A DNA stretch of 64,000 nucleotides from Nephrocerus scutellatus (Eukaryota > Arthropoda > Insecta > Diptera > Pipunculidae), in the NCBI GenBank assembly GCA_947095585.1, contig OX352761.1, positions 25,635,777 through 25,699,776 on the forward strand, given 5' to 3'. The notes beneath the pieces are model-generated. The model saw only the letters and a program-made list of their open reading frames with translations. It was not told where the DNA came from and did not search any database. Positions 22,488 to 33,188 of the stretch are shown piece by piece; the stretch's first letter is position 1; every line of letters starts with the position of its first letter. Position numbers and translations under genes: made by a program.

Positions 22488-24653
22488 AACGAATGAAACC
22501 CACCGCTATCGGCTTTAAAGCAGTAACATAAGACTTATAAACGTTCACGCACCTACAGAGAATTACCAGATGATGAAAAAGAATCAGTTGAACGGGAACT
22601 CCATGCCTGCACTCAGTATGATGTATTAATGCCAAAATAGGTAGCGAGCCAGTATTCAGGCGGTACATTGGCACCAATAGCTTACATGAGAGCACTAATA
22701 ACAATGAACAACGAGTCATAGAGATGGCAGCAAGCAATAATTTGGTCGTTGTGAGTACAAGGTTTGCGCGTAAAAATATCCACAAAGCCACCCCTGGTAT
22801 CTCCTGATGGAGCCACTCGCAACCAGATATACCACATGTTGATAGACCGCCGCCACAACCCGTACCTGATGACGGTACGAACGTACCGAGGTGCCAACGT
22901 CGACTCGGACCACTATCTTGTTGGTATGGTGCTCCGAGCGGGGATTGCATCATCAAGAAAGACTGCATCCCTGAATTAGATTCGGGTTAACACGGCTGCC
23001 CTTTGCAACAAAGAGACCAGAAACAACTATGGTCAAGCGATAGGACTCGCCCTAAATGCAAGGAGAGTATGTCCTGGGGCTGAGATATCGGGCGTAGTAG
23101 AGAAATGGACACGCCTTCAGAATACTGTTATTAGGCAGTAGTCGTAGATATAAAAACGACTGGTTCGATGGCGAAAGTAAGCTAGCGACTGAACGTAAGA
23201 GTGTTGCGTACCGAACAATGCAACAATCTCATAGAACGCCGGGCACGCGAAAATGAATATAAAGAACTCAGAAGATATGAAAAAGCATTTCACCGGCAAA
23301 AGGAAGCAGCCTGGGGAAGAATCTCGTCCGTGAACAGTATAGAGAGCGAGGACCGCACAAGGCGCGGAAGTTCTACCAAAGAGTCCGCGGTATGACGCAA
23401 TATACACCGCGTTGCACATACTGCAAAGACAAAGAGGGTCATCCGATTGCCGATCTCAAAGGCATCTTAGAGCGATGGGAAGAGCACTTTAATGAGTTGC
23501 TAAATGCCGAGCTTACTGAGGAATTCGAGGCTCCACCAATGACCGAAGACTACACTTTGCTGCCGCCACAAAGCAAAGACAATGTGAGCAGAGCGATAAA
23601 TCGGCCAAAAATAATAAGGCACCGGGATCAGATTGTATCCCAGCGAAGCTAATTAAATCAAGAGGACCCAATACACCAAGCAATTCATGAACTAATAGTG
23701 CAAGTATGAGAGGAAGAAGCGATGCAAGAAGACTGGCGAAGAGGCATACTGTAAGCCATGCATAAGAAAGGAGATATCACAACATGTTGGTTGTTGAGTA
23801 CCGCGTATATGATTTTCTCCTCTATCCTTCAAGACAGGATAGCCCCATAATACGCTTAATTCATCATTGGTCCATACTAGTGTGGCTTAATCCCAGGCAA
23901 ATCAACAACTGATCAGATTTACACCCTTAGGCAGGTGATGGAAAAATGTCTAGAGTTTTAAAACTCATTACACCATCTTTTTCTACGAGAAGACGATCCA
24001 ACCTTGGTACCTCAATTTAAATAGTAAAGCACGAAGTAGGTAGTGTAATTCTTTTACTATCTCGGGCTAACTGTAGCATCCCATAACAGCATGGAACCCG
24101 TAATACGCGCACGGTTGCTTAAAGCCAAAAATGCCTGCTTTAGTCTGTCAAGACTCTTCAAATCCAGGAATTTAACTATGACATCCAAGCTGCTGGTGTC
24201 TAAGGCAATGGTCATGCCAATACTTACATATGTATCCGAGACTTGGGTGCTTAGCAAAAAGCATTCTGACCTCTTAGCCGCGTTCGAGAGAAAAGTCTTA
24301 AGGAGAATTGTTGGCCCCGTATGTGAGGAAGGACGATTCCGGAGACTCTATAATGATGAGATCTACGAGCGTTACCGCGATGTTGACATCGTGAAGAGAA
24401 TTAAGCTTGGCAGGCTCCGGTGGGCAGGACACCTAGTGAGCATGAACGAAGATCCTGATCGGAAAGTCCTTTGCGGTAGGTTTTATAGAACACGACAGCG
24501 AGGCCGGCCAAGACTACGCTGGAAGTATGGCGTAGAACAGGACGTACAGAGTTTAGGTATGCAGAACTGGTTACATCGGCTCAAAACCGGTGGATATATA
24601 TTTTGCGGGAGCCCATGACCGGACACCTGTTGTAGGGGCAAATATGACGATGA
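22488..24653 (+). mobile_element. RTE-clade LINE, copy E (5'-truncated, RT core deleted)
   Basis: Starts in the middle of the endonuclease (AATGAAACCCACCGCTATCG, ~22492), includes NQIYHMLIDRRHNP and RTYRGANVDSDHYLV (~22830-22925), linker, fingers and thumb. At about 23983 the sequence jumps from HHLF to the region after the YADD box, so the catalytic palm is lost. The C-terminal block is well preserved (frame 24091-24618). The 3' end is near 24653 with a short ATG-type tail. Confidence 0.85.
24091..24618 (+). pseudogene. RTE thumb and C-terminal block (copy E)
   Basis: A 175-codon frame with ETWVLSKKHSDLLAAFERKV, RRIVGPVCEEGRFRRLYNDE, VKRIKLGRLRWAGHLVSM and RPRLRWKYGVEQD. This C-terminal arrangement follows the RT in RTE-like insect LINEs. 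It is the cleanest version of this block in the window but lacks the upstream catalytic domain. Confidence 0.85.
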
Positions 24654-24753
24654 AAGTTCAAAAATGCGAAACAAGAAACGCACATTTTCCATCTGACTAG
24701 AAACAAAGCAACAACTAACAAACAGTCGAATTAACCTTCGATTATTTATTAAA

Positions 24754-24776
24754 TCATCATCATTTTGGCTCTACAA
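24754..24776 (-). repeat. isolated RTE 3'-terminal stub
   Basis: TCATCATCATTTTGGCTCTA followed by CAA: only the last ~23 bases of the RTE 3' end, minus orientation, ~100 bp downstream of copy E. Probably a severely truncated insertion. Confidence 0.55.
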
Positions 24777-24779
24777 ATT

Positions 24780-26400
24780 TATTAAATGCTTAGAGTTAAA
24801 TTAGCGATGAAAATGGTCACTGATTACCAATCAAAACTAAAAATTATCCAAAAAACAATTTAAACAGATATCTAAATTCTCTCTGTGTGATCACAATAGA
24901 TGAACTATCTACAGAGATGCATCTTGCATTGCGCTAATCACTCGTAATTTTCTTGATATCATATCTACTAATAGTTTCGCGCGATCAAAGCATTTTTCGA
25001 AAACAAAGCCAACAACAGAGCACCAATCCAATTGAGATTTTGTCTGTTGGCATCAACAACATCAGCTAGTGTTAATTCATTGCGTCAAATACAATATTTG
25101 GATATGTTTCTTGGTATAACATAAATATTTTTCAGGACTCCAGGAATAAAAAGTTATGACTCATAACAATACTAATAAAAATTACTAATAAAAAATTATA
25201 AAATTAAAAATTAAAAAAAAACTCAAAACGCGACATCCAAATGGTAGACAGAAGTCAACAGAGGAAACAAACGAAGAATCTTTTATTGCATAAAATAATA
25301 ACTAAACTTAATTTTATTGATGAAGTACACACATATATATATATATATACGCTATAGCAGGCGAAATTAAAAAAATTGAAAATTTGTGCTGTTGTGCTCT
25401 ATAGCAATTTTGTATCTATGAAGCCGAATCTGTACGCATGCTGCATTAGTATCTGTCGGATGCATGTTCATATCAAATAATTCAAAATGGGCGATTTCAT
25501 TATAAATTGGTCGATTTTTTTTTGTTTTTTTTTATTTTATTTTACTTGCTTCCACGCAGCTCGCCTTAGCATCCTTCAATCGTCAGCCGCTCCCCGAAAA
25601 GACACAAAATAACCCTAAGAAGCGAGTTGACCTCATGCACAATCACACGCACACACACGTGTGCAGTGGCAAAACATACACCAACAGATCTCGCAAGAGC
25701 AGAACAGCAGTGAACGAAATAAGAAAAAAACAATCATCCCACCAACGCCAGTGGAGCAGCTCGCATGTTGGACACTCTCGTTGTTGCCGCTTCCGCGCAA
25801 CAAATTCCAATTCGAATTTGAACGATACACGTGTATTCGCACACAATTGCACGAAATTGCATGTCATCCCAAAACATTCTCTATAGAAAGCCCAATACGC
25901 ACACGCACATTCAATGGCTATGGTCGCTATGCTATCTGCTTCAGCAAAGCGTTCTTATATAGATAATAGAGGCCACATTCTTATCAGTAAACTTTGGTTG
26001 GAATAAAGCGTATTTTCTGGAGAAAAACTCAAGTTTTACTTGAGTGAACGCTCTCTTTGAAATAAAACGTTTTTCGTTTTTCGAGTGTTTAGTGGTACTA
26101 CTCAGAAATTGAATCGTTGGTTCGGAGCATTCAAACTCAGATGTCAGGCTATCAGCAGCAAGCAGTGCGTTCGCTAAACATGCAAAATGTGCTTGCAATA
26201 TGCATTGTGTAGAACTAAGTATGATTTCATGTTCATGTTCATTATATTTTCACTCGGTTCTTACTAAATACGAAGTCTTTGCAATTGTAACAATATCATG
26301 ATAAGTGTTGACGTGATTTTTGCAACTTATGGTAGCATATTTTAAAAATTAACTATAACCAGGAACTGAGAAAAAAAAGTTCAATTTCCCAAAGTCTATT
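24780..26400. other. unassigned sequence
   Basis: No supported gene. Contains a (TA)n microsatellite at about 25332-25350 and CA-rich runs at 25638-25662. Small frames at 25633-25966 overlap in several directions and have no domain. Confidence 0.4.
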
Positions 26401-26404
26401 CACA

Positions 26405-27320
26405 AATTTTGTGAAAGTAAAGTTGTTGCACTCGATATTTACAAGGCAATTGACAGAGTGTGGCATCAAGCTCTTTTGTCGAAAATGAATACCTATGGAA
26501 TTGATAAGACCTTGCTTGTTTGGACCTTTCTGACCGTTTAATTCAGGTCGTATTTGACGTTTTTAAATCCACTGTTCACAGCATAAACGCCGGTGTTCCC
26601 CAAGGCTCTGTATTGTCCCCGACACTCTTTCTCATTTCCATTAATGATTTCATATCCCCTACTTTTAAATAAATTCATTCTTTCGCTGACGACTCTTAGC
26701 TTTTCATATGATTTCAAGATTTCTGCATGCCCCTCTTCATCACAAGTGGAGCTTGAACAACAACGTATGTTATACAGGTTAAATTCAGACATTGACAGTA
26801 CAATAAGGTGGGAACTACACAATAGATTAGATGCTAACGCTTCCAAAACCCAATGCTCTCTTCTGCCCTCTAAGGGTAATTTAAATATACAACCAGTGGA
26901 TCAAAAAAAATTGAAAAACTAGCAATACTCGGAATGTGCGTCAACAACAAGCTTCGATGGTATGACCACATATCACCTTCGCTTAAGAAAGGTGGGAAAT
27001 GTTTAGGTTTCCTAAAATGTTGCAAGATTAACTTCACCTGGCTACTATTTACATGGCATATATTCGCCCTTAACTTGAATACACATGTATTGTCTGGGCA
27101 GGTGCTCCCAAGACCACATTGCATCTACTAGACAGAATTCAAAACTGCGCGATAAAAATTATTGGTGTCTTAAATATCGCGAACACAATCGAATCGCGTG
27201 AATATCGTAGGAATGTTTCGTGCTTGTCACTGGTTTGTCGTTTTTTCCACAAGCGGCATTCAAAAGAAATATCCAGATTCATCCCGTCCCTTGAGCGTGT
27301 AAATTTATAAAAAAGGTACC
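26405..27320 (+). pseudogene. CR1/jockey-like LINE, 5'-truncated copy
   Basis: Begins inside RT palm motif A (ALDIYKAIDRVWHQALL; the usual Phe is Ile) and continues through AGVPQGSVLSPTLFL (~26590-26635) to SFADDS (~26680), so the metal-binding FADD box is present. The thumb and C-terminal region run to about 27310 (NNKLRWYDHI, LLDRIQNCAIKIIGVLN). Many frameshifts. Closest relative in the window is the LINE at 14017-16150. Confidence 0.75.
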
Positions 27321-27329
27321 CAGTAAGAC

Positions 27330-28634
27330 TCACAGCAGTATTGTATTAATAGTAATTGTATCAAATACGTTGGCAACACTGTCACTCATTCGGTATTTAA
27401 ATAAGAGAAACATTGCACAAATGTTATTCTCGCCAGTTGAGTGATATGCAAGTCTTTCTCTCTATTAAAATTTTGAGCCATTTTTGTGCTGTTAAGTTTT
27501 TCGCAAAGTTATACACTCATCTGTTCTTTCAGTGCGCAATACATGATTGTGTGCGTGCGCAATGTTTTTTGGTGTTAGCCAAGGAAAGCAATCATCTCAT
27601 CCATCCACCATCCAAACAGCTTCAGCTCCAAAGCAGAGGCAGGCATTTGTCGTTTTTTTCTCGACATTCGCCCAGCATTCGAGTTCGGAATTCTTTCGAG
27701 TTGGAAGCAAGTTTTTGTCGTGGCGGCCGTTCGTGATCGCTTGCGCTCCCTCTGTGCAATATAATTCTTTTGTGTATCGTGGTGTCGTGTGTGATGTTTT
27801 TGGCTCCATCTGCAACAGCAGAAGCAACTTTTAAGCCGTACTAATAAAAATAATTATTATTGTCGCGTTTCGCTGTGACGTCGTCGTGGTCGTCGTCGTC
27901 GATCAATTAAAATGCAATGAGAATGAATGAATTGCGCAAATGGCCCAGCCGTCCAGCCTAAATTGAGCCCGGAAAGTATTCCTGTTTCCATTTTAGCCAA
28001 ATAATAAAACTGCGGTGTTTCGATCAATTGCTTTTGGGTAATTAACGTTCGCTTTTTTGGTGACACATGAAAAACCGATATGAACCTACACAGCACATAA
28101 CACAAACAACAACAATAACAAACACGTTTTGATTCGGATTGGAGTCGCGCGTTAATTTCATCTTCAGCGGTGCAGGCAATTCCGAATTCTGTGTGGCAGC
28201 AATTTTTTCGCGGGTCCGGAAGTTGTCGCTTAGTTATCGATCGCGCGCGGTGCTTACACTCGGTGGGGACTTGGTGGTTATTACCAAACTGGTCCTAAGT
28301 CGATGGGGAATAACGTTTTGGGCCCAAATAGAAATCGAAATTTTAACTGAAAGTGTTTGGGATTTTTTTTTTGTTCTGCTCTGCTCTATTGTTGTTGTAT
28401 TAGTGTTAATGTTATTGTTCAACGATTTGTTAGCAAATCAATCACTTCCGGTTTGCATATTATAGTGTGTTTTGTGGGTTTTGTTCACTAATGTGGCCAG
28501 CTATTTTTGGAAAAAATCATAAATAATTAATGAATTAATTAATTAGTGTGGGAAATCAGCGAAGTAACCCTGTGAAAAAAGTGCCAAACCATTTTGCCAG
28601 CGACCGTGTGCGCGAATGGCCTTCGTCGGTTTAG
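27330..28634. promoter_or_regulatory. probable 5' flank and 5' UTR of the His-rich exon
   Basis: Sequence of higher complexity than its surroundings, with short GTC/GTT-type runs (GTCGTCGTGGTCGTCGTCGT near 27880) and CTCTGCTCTATTGTTGTTGT near 28380. No transposon was recognised, and there is no open frame leading into 28635. TTTAG directly before the ATG at 28635 could be a 3' splice site, so part of this stretch may be intron. No TATA box or initiator can be assigned with certainty. Confidence 0.4.
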
Positions 28635-28988
28635 ATGATTATGCATTCATGGTACAAAGGACCTCAGCTGCATCATCAATATCCCCCACACAACCATACT
28701 CATCCGCATTCTGATTACCACCATCTGGAGCAACATCATTCGCATTTGCATTCGCATCAATCGCATTTGCATGCACCGCAACCATCTCCGCAGCAACACC
28801 ATCAGAGACATTTTCGTTATCCGTCGTTTGTGGTTGCGACCCATCAACTTGCACCCCCAGAAGGCGCGCCATTATCGTCGGGTGGTACACCTATAAAACT
28901 TGAAACTGGATACGGTAGTCATCATCAGGATGATTATGGATTGAATTTGGATGGTGTAGGCATTTCGGCCATCAGTGCTGGATACAAG
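28635..28988 (+). CDS. His-rich N-terminal exon of an unidentified host protein
   Basis: Opens with ATG at 28635 (MIMHSWYKGPQLHHQYPP), gives a His/Pro/Gln-rich tract to about residue 60, then RYPSFVVATHQLAPPEGAP, TPIKLETGYGSHHQDDYG and GVGISAISAGYK. At 28988 the coding sequence meets AAG|GTGAGT, a consensus insect 5' splice donor. The exon is 354 bases and ends in phase 0. The frame stays open into the intron to 29099, but composition changes there. Such low-complexity His/Gln N-termini followed by an IK.E-like patch are common in fly transcription regulators; that role is inference. I do not recognise the gene. Downstream exons would lie outside the window or far along the plus strand. Confidence 0.65.
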
Positions 28989-28994
28989 GTGAGT
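28989..28994 (+). promoter_or_regulatory. 5' splice donor of the His-rich exon
   Basis: AAG|GTGAGT fits the insect donor consensus very well and coincides with the end of high-complexity coding sequence. Confidence 0.65.
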
Positions 28995-29171
28995 GCCATG
29001 TTCGGATTTTTCCGAAAATTTCACGGGAAACAATTTATAGGGCTAGCGAGTAATAGTAAGGCCTTCTGCACACGGAGCGGATACCGACGTCGGAGGTAAC
29101 GATACGGTTGTATACGCCTATGGCTGCTTACCACCACATCATGGGCGGCCAAAACGACGAGCAACTGTTTT

Positions 29172-29365
29172 TTTGATGTCATCGAATATAGTGGATCTAA
29201 TGCGGTTTGTGCGTTGGACTTCTGAGCGGTAGTTCGAGTCCCAGAAACACTACAAAGGTTCTTCACGGTCACACCTCTTGCGAAACGTCCGAGAGTAATA
29301 ACGATACAAGCTAGTCTTTGGACTTCAACGGTCGGTCACGACAAATATTTTTATTATAAATATAT
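29172..29365 (+). repeat. tRNA-derived SINE, family 1, copy C (internally deleted)
   Basis: The tRNA-like head has ATAGTGGAT (A-box-like) and GTTCGAGTCCC (B box, ~29230). The body GTCCGAGAGTAATAACG and CTAGTCTTTGGACTTCAACG matches the family 1 copies at 47602-47800 and 59172-59468, with about 100 bases missing between these two blocks. The 3' end is an ATTTTTATTAT run. Confidence 0.7.
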
Positions 29366-29454
29366 ATCCAAAGTCTGGCTTTATTTTTCTAAAAAGGCCT
29401 TTGTAAAATGGGACGTTAAGCATTTTTGTGCTTTCAGTAACACTGAGTTAACTT

Positions 29455-29702
29455 CGTTATCATTATTAATGACTCTTCAACCGCGGTGCGGTACTGTTTT
29501 CCGCTAAAAATATTTCTAAGGGTTTAAAGCCGATATCATCCAATTTGACATCTCTAAACTCTTAGAGTCCTGTTTTATGGGATCTAAGGGATAAGTCATC
29601 GTCGCTCTCGTATCTTATTAACGAATGACTTTCGTTCATGCAAGTTAGGTAGTTAGGCAGTCTAGTATTCTCGCTCGTATAGATCTCATCATAAAAGATT
29701 TT
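29455..29702 (-). mobile_element. RTE-clade LINE C-terminal remnant, strongly diverged
   Basis: Collinear with the 3' part of the other RTE copies: GACTCTTCAACCGCGGTGCG (tail region), AAGCCGATATCATCCAATTT, ATGCAAGTTAGGTAG and CGCTCGTATAGATCTCATCA. Clearly older than the other copies. Confidence 0.6.
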
Positions 29703-29739
29703 TTTTTATAATTAGCGTAAGATTCAAGGAAATTGAACA

Positions 29740-29740
<1 letters not shown>

Positions 29741-29770
<30 letters not shown>

Positions 29771-30083
29771 GAGACTTATTGCCAAGGGATGACACCCTGA
29801 ATGACTTACGTCACGGCAATAAGTTGGGCTAAGCCCTTTATTAAATTCAAAATAAAATAAAAATCGAAAGAATGTGCTTTACAATATATCACATTCCTCA
29901 CGTTTGTAGCCGGTTTCAATTTATTTTCTCAGAATTCTCCCTGATTCATTGGAAAAGCAATACGAAAAATTTATCAATGAATCATGGTCAGGGAAAACTA
30001 CAGAAAACCTTGACCAAGAAAATATTACAAATTATAAAAATAATTTAAAAATACTGATAATCCTTTTTTTTTTTTTTTTTTTT
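29741..30083 (-). repeat. two poly(A) tracts, LINE 3' ends in tandem
   Basis: Seen from the minus strand, poly(A) of about 20 lies at 30064-30083, some 30 bases beyond the LINE stop codon at 30112. A second poly(A) of about 25 follows at 29741-29765. The ~300 bases between them hold no frame. Either the LINE ended at the first tract and inserted next to an older poly(A)-ended element, or an internal A-tract lies in its 3' UTR. Confidence 0.55.
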
Positions 30084-30111
30084 ATATATTAAGAAACAAC
30101 TTATGAATACT

Positions 30112-31191
30112 TTAACCATCATCCTTCAAGAAGTTGTTAACGGCTAATTTGAACGCCTGCAGATTATAAGATTCTGGAAACACGTGTTCGACCAATTGAT
30201 TCCACATCGAAGAGACTCTCGGGAAAAAGGAGGATTTTAAGTGTTGGGTTGTACATGAAAAAAGTTTTAAGGCAAATCTTTGTTGATTGCACCTTAAACG
30301 AGTGTTTACGTTACTGAGAAAAGGCCCAGGAACTAGAGAACGGGTTTCTAAAGAACATTTACCGTTGTAAAATTTATAGAAAACAGATAAAGCTCCTACA
30401 TTTCGTCTGTGCTCCAAAGTATCAAGAGACGAAGTAATGGTTACATCGTTTATCAAACGGATAACTCTATTCTGAACACCATCAAGATGAACCAAATGCG
30501 ATCTTGGAGCACCACCCCACACATATGAATTAAATTCTAAAATTGGTCTAACATAAGATTTATATAATCTTAACACTTCAGAGGGAGTGAAGTAGAAGTT
30601 ACAACGTCTTATGAAGCCTAAACATTGGCTAGCTCTTTTTGAAATTTCATAAATATGTTCTTTCCAGGAAAGATCACTTGATACTTTTAAACCTAACAAC
30701 TTAAGTGATCTCGCAATAGAGGTACCATTAATAACAGGAGGAACATAATGTTGAGTTGTCTTCTGAGAGAAAAGGCAAGACTGGAATTTATTTGGGTTAA
30801 ATTCTACTCTGTTAGAAATGCCCCAATCAAGAATGATTTGAATGTTAGACAGAATAGTCAAATTCATTAATTCACGCGAACCATTCAAGCGAGAATTGCA
30901 TTCTTTTTGATTGTCAAACTCAATGGAGGCATCAGCAAATGAATGGATATCACAGGTTGTAGAAGACAACAGGTCGTTGATATATATCAAGAAGAGCGTG
31001 GGAGACAAGGATGATCCTTGAGGCACGCCAGCATTGATCCCATGTGAATCTGAAGATATACCATTTAATACAACTTTTATTTTACGGTTCCATAAATAAT
31101 TCTCAATCCATGTAATGAGAGAGGAGTGTAAAATCAGCGCACGAATCTTATTAATAAGAATCATGCCATACTCTATCAAAAGCTTTAGCAA
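30112..31191 (-). pseudogene. CR1/jockey-like RT, motif B to C-terminus
   Basis: A 359-codon frame with NAGVPQGSSLSPTLFLIYIN (RT motif B), then SFADAS where FADDS would be expected, so the second Asp of the polymerase box is Ala. It continues with DLSWKEHIYEISKRASQC, RPILEFNSYVWGGAPRSHL, HLDGVQNRVIRLIND and the terminal SSFFPRVSSMWNQLVEHVFP. The C-terminal region is complete to its stop. Palm motif A lies in the upstream frame. Confidence 0.85.
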
Positions 31192-32113
31192 TATCTAAGG
31201 AAACAACGCTTGATTCACCTAGGTTTTCAATGCTTCGCTCCAAACAATGAGTCATGCACGTCATTAGTTCGCCTGAAGATCGATTTTTACGAAATCCATA
31301 CTGCACATCGGACAAAGGAGCATTCGAAGTCAGATAGTTCATTAGTCTGAAATTAACGATAGATTCCATTACCTTCGATAGAACCGACAACAAAGCAATA
31401 GGTCGGTAGTTCGTAGGTGCCGATTTATCACCTTTTTTCGGGACGGTATTAGCTATTTTCCAAATTGACGGAAAAACACCCGTCTTCATTGAGAGATGAA
31501 ACAATTTGCTAAGCGGTTTTGCCAAAGTATGATGACAACTTTTCAATACTAATGGCGGAATACCGTCGGGGCCAGTCGCTTTATTGGGGTCAAGTTCTTT
31601 CAGAATCTTTGAAACAACCCGTTTCCGAAAATAGATTTTAGACATACCTTGGCCTAGATTCGGGAGAATAGGGGGGCTTTGATTAGTTAAAGGAAGAGTA
31701 GACGCACCAGCGAAATGAGAAGCTAAGAGATTAGCTTTCTCAATATTTGTTCTATAATGAATACGATTATGAAATAATAAAGGAATAGACGAAGTATTGT
31801 CTGCAAAGTTTCTTTTAACCAATGCAGCAAACGACCAAAAGCTTCGACTGTTTGAATCAGAATCCAAAATTTTTCGCATGCTATCTCGAATCTTAAGGTC
31901 ATATATTATTTTAGACCTTTTCAATATAGCGTTTGATCTGTTTCTAGTAATTCGAAACTTTACAAGGTTTTCTTCAGAAGTGCAATTAACGTAGTCCAAA
32001 TGGGCTGCTTTTTTACACGCGACTGCTGACCTGCAATTTTCGTTAAACCATTTATTTTTATGAGTATTTTTCTTTTTAAATGAAGAAGGAATGCAATTTT
32101 TCTTTCCTAGCAA
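31151..32113 (-). pseudogene. CR1/jockey-like RT, linker to palm motif A
   Basis: A 320-codon frame: linker with NKWFNENCRSAVACKKAAHL, fingers (PNKATGPDGIPPLVLKSC; PKKGDKSAPTNYRPIALLSV) and palm motif A (SLDIAKAFDRVWH). A frameshift just after WH moves the rest to the next frame. The endonuclease end lies upstream at 32151-32362 in another frame. Confidence 0.85.
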
Positions 32114-32369
32114 AATGGTTGACGTGATAAGTTGTGATGCTTCATCAGCATTATTGCTGGAATTGGTTCAGGGGCTCCCAGTTAGCATTTTTATAGTGCC
32201 AGAGTAGCCTTTTACTTGTAGTCTCTATAAGGGCTGGTGATATTGAAAATTTGGCTACTATCAAAGCATGGTCAGAAAGACCTAATGGAGCAGATACATC
32301 AATTGAATATTTACTTGCAGAGCGTGCGCTTGTAATTATTTGGATGGAAGGAGGATAGAAAGTGTTGTT

Positions 32370-32645
32370 GTGGGTGGAGTTGAGTTCACACCCGAGCACT
32401 CACAAACTAAAATATTGGGCCCATAAACTCACATTGATGGTGGCTCTAAAGCTTGATTACCTACTTCATACATCAACCGTATATGATGTGAATACAGTAA
32501 TATATGACAACTTTATATTAGATGTATAGTATCATGTGTACCTACTTATAATCTTGATAATCAAAAATTCGTGCGTTTTTTGTACGAAACGGGAAACGAA
32601 CCCGAGTTCGAGTGGGAGCCACTGCACCACTGACACTGCCAATAC
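32370..32645 (-). repeat. tRNA-derived SINE, family 2, copy 2
   Basis: Same order as copy 1 (16198-16425): tRNA-like head with CTCGGGTTCGTTTCCCG (B box) on the minus strand, AAAACGCACGAATTTTTGAT, a variable middle, then GAGTGCTCGGGTGTGAACTC and AACTCCACCC. It directly abuts the 5'-truncated LINE ending at 32362. The middle is about 40 bases longer than in copy 1. Confidence 0.72.
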
Positions 32646-32929
32646 AATCCTGTCCTTCCTCACTAACAAAGTTATTTTCGAGACATTTGTCACGAAAGCG
32701 GCTAAGTATTCGGAGTTCTACTATACCATCAGTACCTCAATTTTGTGGTCAAGATCTGGAATTTGAGAGAGGCATGACAGATTATAGTACCTAGGCCTTT
32801 TCGGCTTTAGAGTGCTCTGAACGTATTCTTTGTTCTTTGGTTCCTTGTTGTACCTATTCACTTGAATTTTTGTAGATGTTGTTCTCTTTTGAGTGGCAAC
32901 CATCATGTGCGTAAGTGAAATTACTTTAC

Positions 32930-33065
32930 CAATTCTGGGATATGGGCATTAAGGTCTTGAATTTTGGGAACTAAGCAATTTCTCAAGGAATTTCCATAAA
33001 ATTCGGTGTGTAGGACTAAGATGCGACTACAAGGCTTTGTTCCTCTGTAAATTCTGGGATATGCC
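32930..33065. repeat. single unit of satellite family 2
   Basis: CAATTTCTCAAGGAATTTCC, AAATTCGGTGTGTAGGACTA and AGATGCGACTACAAG match the ~115-bp units arrayed at 52386-52745. Here there is one copy, framed by TTCTGGGATATG on both sides (32933 and 33053). Confidence 0.7.
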
Positions 33066-33188
33066 GCAGCAACACCAGGTTGGAAAGGTGACAGAAACGG
33101 GAATGCGCGGAAACAGCTTCTCTGAAGCCTATGTACAGTTTGTATATTTTTAGGTAATATGGAGTTTTAAATACATGTATACCGACTA

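Larger units (their letters stand above)
30112..32362 (-). mobile_element. CR1/jockey-like LINE, 2.25-kb copy
   Basis: The least decayed LINE of this group here. From 5' to 3' on the minus strand: endonuclease C-terminus (GLSDHALIV, ~32260-32290), linker, full reverse transcriptase, thumb and C-terminal block, stop at 30112, poly(A) at 30064-30083. The 5' side is cut at about 32362, where a family 2 SINE lies. Two frameshifts (near 31160-31190 and 32113-32155) break it. Confidence 0.85.

Noticed and set aside
24754..24776. Intact separate RTE insertion
   Set aside because: Only ~23 bases of the 3' end are present; it could also be chance or a rearranged piece of copy E, so it is listed only as a stub.
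25633..25966. Cluster of four overlapping small frames
   Set aside because: Open in several frames on both strands with no recognisable domain; low-complexity CA-rich start.
28639..28890. Minus-strand Asn/Asp-rich and Met/Arg-rich frames
   Set aside because: They are antisense shadows of the His-rich exon; only the plus frame ends at a splice donor and has high-complexity protein after the His tract.
29740..29765. Intrinsic terminator (T-run)
   Set aside because: This is eukaryotic DNA; the T-run is a LINE-type poly(A) on the other strand.
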